Assembly (NCBI RefSeq): GCF_036324505.1
Contig: NC_086368.1
Span: 310,001 to 374,000 of the forward strand
Source of the DNA: Eleginops maclovinus
Lineage: Eukaryota > Chordata > Actinopteri > Perciformes > Eleginopidae
DNA: 64,000 nucleotides
Direction: 5' to 3'
The notes below the pieces were generated by a model. The model made no database searches. It was not told where the DNA came from and saw nothing but the letters and a program-made list of their open reading frames with translations. Position numbers and translations under genes: made by a program. Below are positions 60,717-64,000 of the stretch, one piece after another (positions within the stretch are counted from its first letter, which is position 1; each line of letters opens with the position of its first letter).

Positions 60717-62248
60717 CGGAGCCCAGCCGGGCACAGCCCGAAAAGGCAACGTGGGCAACACCTCCGCTTCTCCGTCCCGCAGGCCCAACACCTACGGGAA
60801 ACAGCGTTGGGGTCGACTGCGCTGCCAGAAGGGTGGCAGTGAAAGCAGAGGGTCTCGACAGACCAGACCCGGGTGGCAGAAGCTGGCTTTGGGGACGTGG
60901 AACGTCACCTCTCTGGAGGGGAATGAGTCGGAGCTTGTGCGAGAGGTGGAGCGTTACCAGTGGGACCTGGTAGGGCTCACCTCTACGCACAGCGTCGGCT
61001 CTGGAACCTTACTTCTTGATAGGGGTTGGATTCTATTCTTCTCTGGAGTTGCCCAAGGTGTGAGGCGCTGAGTGGGGGTGGGGATACTCATAAACCCCCG
61101 GTTGAGTGCCACTTTGTTGGAGTTTACCCCAGTGGACGAGAGGGTCGCCTCCCTACGCCTGCGGGTTATGGGGGGGAAAACTCTGACTGTTGTGTGTGCT
61201 TATGCACCAAACAGCAGTTCAGAGTACTCGGCCTTCTTGGAGACCCTGAAAAGAGTCCTGTATGGGGTCCCTGAAGGGGACTCCTTCGTCTTGCTGGGAG
61301 ACTTCGACGCACATGTGGGCAATGATGGAGACACTTGGAGGTCCATGATCGATTTTGTTATCGTATCATCGGACTTGAGGCCGCATGTTTTGGACACTCG
61401 GGTGAAGATAGGGGCGGAGTTGTCAACTGATCACCATCTGGTGGTGAGTTGGGTCGAGTGGCAGGGGAAGCCTCTGGACAGACTTGGTAAGCCCAAACGT
61501 GTAGTGTGGGTGAACTGGGAACGTCTGGAGGAATCCCAAGTCCAGGAGTCCTTCAACTCACACCTCCAGAGGAGCTTTTCAGGCATCCCTGTGGAGACTG
61601 GGGACACTGAACCTGAGTGGGCGGTGTTCAAAGCCTCCATTGCTGAAGCTGCGGCGGGGAGCTGTGGTCTCAAGGTCTTAAGTGCCTTAAGGGGCGGTAA
61701 CCCTCGAACCTCCTGGTGGACACCGGTGGTCAGGGAAGCCGTCCGACTGAAGAAGGAGGCCTTCCGGGATATGTTATCCCTGGGTACTCCTGACGCAGTT
61801 GCAAGGTATCGACAGGCCCGAAGGGCAGCAGCCTAAGCCGTGGCCGAATCAAAGCAGCATGGAGAAGGACTTTCAGGTCGGCACCAAAGTTGTTCTGGAA
61901 AACCGTCCGACACATCAGGAGGGGGAAGCAGGGAACAACCAAGCTGTGTACAGTAAGGATGGGACGCTGTTGACCTCAACTGATAGGGTGTTAGGGCGGT
62001 GGAAGGAACACTTTGAGGAACTCCTGAAGCCGACAACTCCACCCTCCATGTTAGAGGCGGAGCTGGAGTATGACGGCGGATCAATTCCAATCTCACGGGG
62101 GGAAGTCACTGAGGTAGTTAAACAACTCCACAGTGGCAAAGCCCCAGGGGTGGATGAGATCCGCCCAGAAATGCTGAAGGCCCTGGTATTGAGGACTATC
62201 ATGGTTGACACGTCTCATCAACATTGCGTGGAAGTCGGAAACAGTACC
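60717..62248 (+). mobile_element. RTE-clade (Rex3-like) LINE, 5' part (copy B)
   Basis: Includes a 5' untranslated part and the endonuclease start (LGTWNVTSLEGNESELVREV, about 60893-60952), then the endonuclease, linker and first RT residues, breaking off near ACAGTACC at 62241-62248. It overlaps copy A in content and is about as diverged. Deletions at about 61341 and 61857 are seen against copy A. Confidence 0.85.
60893..62214 (+). pseudogene. RTE LINE endonuclease and linker, broken
   Basis: Traces in order: [84 protein letters not shown] and HSGKAPGVDEIRPEMLKAL, which is the beginning of RT. A frame change near 61070 and small deletions break it. No RT catalytic box is present. Confidence 0.83.
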
Positions 62249-62334
62249 GGTCAGTTTAAACGTAATTCTGTCTTTCTGTTTACCGCATCATTTATGAGAA
62301 TACATTTCATAACCACCATGGTTCACCTCTGATC
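62249..62334. other. Junction between two LINEs
   Basis: Short sequence assigned to neither LINE. Confidence 0.3.
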
Positions 62335-64000
62335 TTCGCTCAAAGAAGAAAACTGGTCGTCGGCTGGAGCGGCTCTCCAGACGAACTGGCCTCACCGTCT
62401 ACCGTCTGGCTTTCGTGGACCATGTGAGGTCCTACAAGGAAGCTCTCTCCAAGACCAAGACCGCCTACTACTCCTCCCTCATCACCGCATAACAAAATCA
62501 CCCCAGATCCTTGTTCTCCACCATCAACCGACTGCTCCGCCCCCTCCCTGCCACGCAAACTGCTGAAGCTCCTGACCTCTGCTCCAAATTCGTCGACTTT
62601 TTTCAGGCTAAGGTGATCTCCATTCATCAACAACTCCTGGTGCCCGCCCCCTCCCCTCTGCACTTGCCCCTGACACAGGAATGCACACTCCCAGCTCAAC
62701 CCCTCAATCCCCAATGCTCTCTCTCCTCCTTCTCCCAGTGGATGTTCCAATGGTCTCGAAGCTGGTGAGCAACGCTAAGGCCTCCACCTGCTCCCTTGAC
62801 CCCATGGCCCACGGTGCTGGTCAAGGCCTGCCTTCCCACCCTCTCCCCCATCATAACGGACATCATCAACTCCTTTGTCATCTGGAATAATTCCCTCCTG
62901 CTTCAAAACCGCCTCCATCACTCCCATCCTCAAGAAGCCTGGTCTGGACCCTGAGGAGCTGAACAACTACCGACCGATCTCCAACCTTCCTTTCCTTAGT
63001 AAAACCTTGGAAAGAGCAGTCGCCGCCCAGCTTCATCAACATCTGTCCAACCATGAGCTCTACGAACCCCTACAGTCAGCCTAAAGAGCACAGCACATCA
63101 CAGAGACCGCCCTCCTCAAGATCACTAACGACCTCCTTCTCTCTGCTGACTCCGGACAAATCAGTATTCTCATCCTCTTCAACCTCTCTGTGGCCTTTGA
63201 CTCCGTTTCTCACACAGTCCTCCTGAAATGCCTCTCCAACAACCTGGTTGGACAGCTCTGTCATGGTTTCAGTCCTATCTTTCAACCAGGTCTCAGTTTG
63301 TCAGCATCAGCGGCTCATCCTCCCGCCCGGCCCCAGTCAACCATGGTGTCCCCCAAGGCTCAGTGCTTTGTCCCCTACTTTTCACCATTTACATGCTCCC
63401 CCTTGGCCAGATCATACGTCCCTTCGTTCTCAATTTCCACTGCTACGCTGATGACACTTTGCTCTATCTCAGCAACTCATCATCTGCCCAGCTCCCCCAA
63501 AAGTCTCTGGTCAATTGTCTCACTGCCATAAAAACCTGGATGACAGCAAAACTACTCAAACTCAACAGTAAGAAGACTGAGCTCATGGTTGTGGCCCCCA
63601 AGGCACTGCTCCGGAAGGTTGGAGATCTCCTCCTCCACGTGGACGGCTGTTCCATCTCCCCGTCTCCCGAAATCCGTAACCTGGTTGTCATCCTTGATTC
63701 CACTCTCTCATTTCAGTCACATATCAAATCCGACACCAAGTCCGCCTTCCATCACCTCAGGAACATCTCCCGTCTCCGACCATCACTCTCTGATTCCGTG
63801 GCCGAGACCATCATCCATGCATTCGTCCTTCCCCAGGTTGGACTACTGCAACGGAGTCCTGTTCGGGGTTCCAAGTAAAGCCCTGGACAGGCTCCAGTAT
63901 GTGCACAACTCGGCTGCAAGGGTGCTCACTCACACCAAGCCCTGGCAGTACATCACCCCCACCCTCATCCACCTCCACTGGCTCCCAGTCAAGCACTGCA
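62335..64000 (+). mobile_element. L2-type LINE, runs off the window
   Basis: Coding traces of a CR1/L2-group LINE, from the linker before RT through RT to its C-terminal part, continue to the right edge. The 5' end is truncated. I cannot see the 3' end. Confidence 0.82.
62335..64000 (+). pseudogene. L2-type reverse transcriptase, frameshifted
   Basis: Traces: [55 protein letters not shown] with [16 protein letters not shown] (62905-63020), GVPQGSVLCPLLFTIYM, the catalytic YADDTLLYLS (about 63442-63471), then KTWMTAKLLKLNSKKTELMV and LDYCNGVLFGVP. At least three frame changes and a stop near 62490 make it inactive. L2 assignment is from family knowledge of these blocks. Confidence 0.82.

Overview
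This is a window of animal nuclear DNA, almost certainly from a bony fish. It carries the 3' two thirds of one spliced host gene, ptpdc1 (53665-59164, minus strand). Around it are BEL/Pao, hAT, Tc1, RTE (Rex3-like) and L2 transposable elements and long CA, CT and AGAGGAACA-type tandem repeats. I see no bacterial operons, CRISPR array, rRNA or tRNA.

Layout. 1-3082: 3' part of a decayed BEL/Pao retrotransposon (BEL-1) ending in an LTR. 3095-8588: a broken hAT element (hAT-A) with two large minisatellites. About 8825-13570: a DNA transposon of a superfamily I cannot name (TE-X), whose large protein carries DFSENY / SDGPxxQYRNR / HGKGxPEGVGG motifs. The motif GTCAAATGGTGTAACC recurs on both sides of its gene, once as a perfect 34-bp palindrome. 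13998-18599: a two-gene DNA transposon that looks intact. It has 237-bp terminal inverted repeats, a 6-bp target duplication AAGAAG, a six-exon integrase-like transposase on the minus strand, and a spliced gene on the plus strand ending in a RING-type zinc finger. The two genes converge tail to tail, with 59 bp between the stop codons.

13992-36421 is a nest. A minus-strand hAT gene (hAT-B) was split in its first coding exon by a BEL/Pao element (BEL-2, 18985-35850, TSD GACGA) and, six bases into its intron, by the two-gene transposon. BEL-2 was itself hit by a second BEL/Pao on the minus strand (BEL-3, 20202-27144, TSD ATGAC, LTRs identical by eye, one uninterrupted 1927-residue gag-pol) and by a hAT (hAT-C, 30977-34129, TSD GCTCAGAC, one frameshift). 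hAT-B abuts, and perhaps inserted into, an older hAT (hAT-D, 36422-37479).

38187-40512: truncated RTE-type LINE. 41168-41640: possible piggyBac remnant. 42181-46437: hAT-E (TSD GTCCTACC). 46586-51922: a non-autonomous hAT-like element split by hAT-F (46703-51212, TSD TATTTATC), which carries an internal tandem duplication. 52621-53095: minisatellite beyond the 3' end of ptpdc1. 53665-59164: ptpdc1, with a Tc1 remnant and long CA tracts in its introns. 60717-62248: a second RTE copy. 62335-64000: an L2-type LINE running off the window.

The host gene belongs to the dual-specificity phosphatase family. Every other coding region is mobile-element DNA. The parts that could still be functional are the two-gene transposon, BEL-3 and possibly hAT-C. 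The strongest candidate for an undescribed system is the transposase plus RING-finger pair. TE-X with its palindromic motif array is second.
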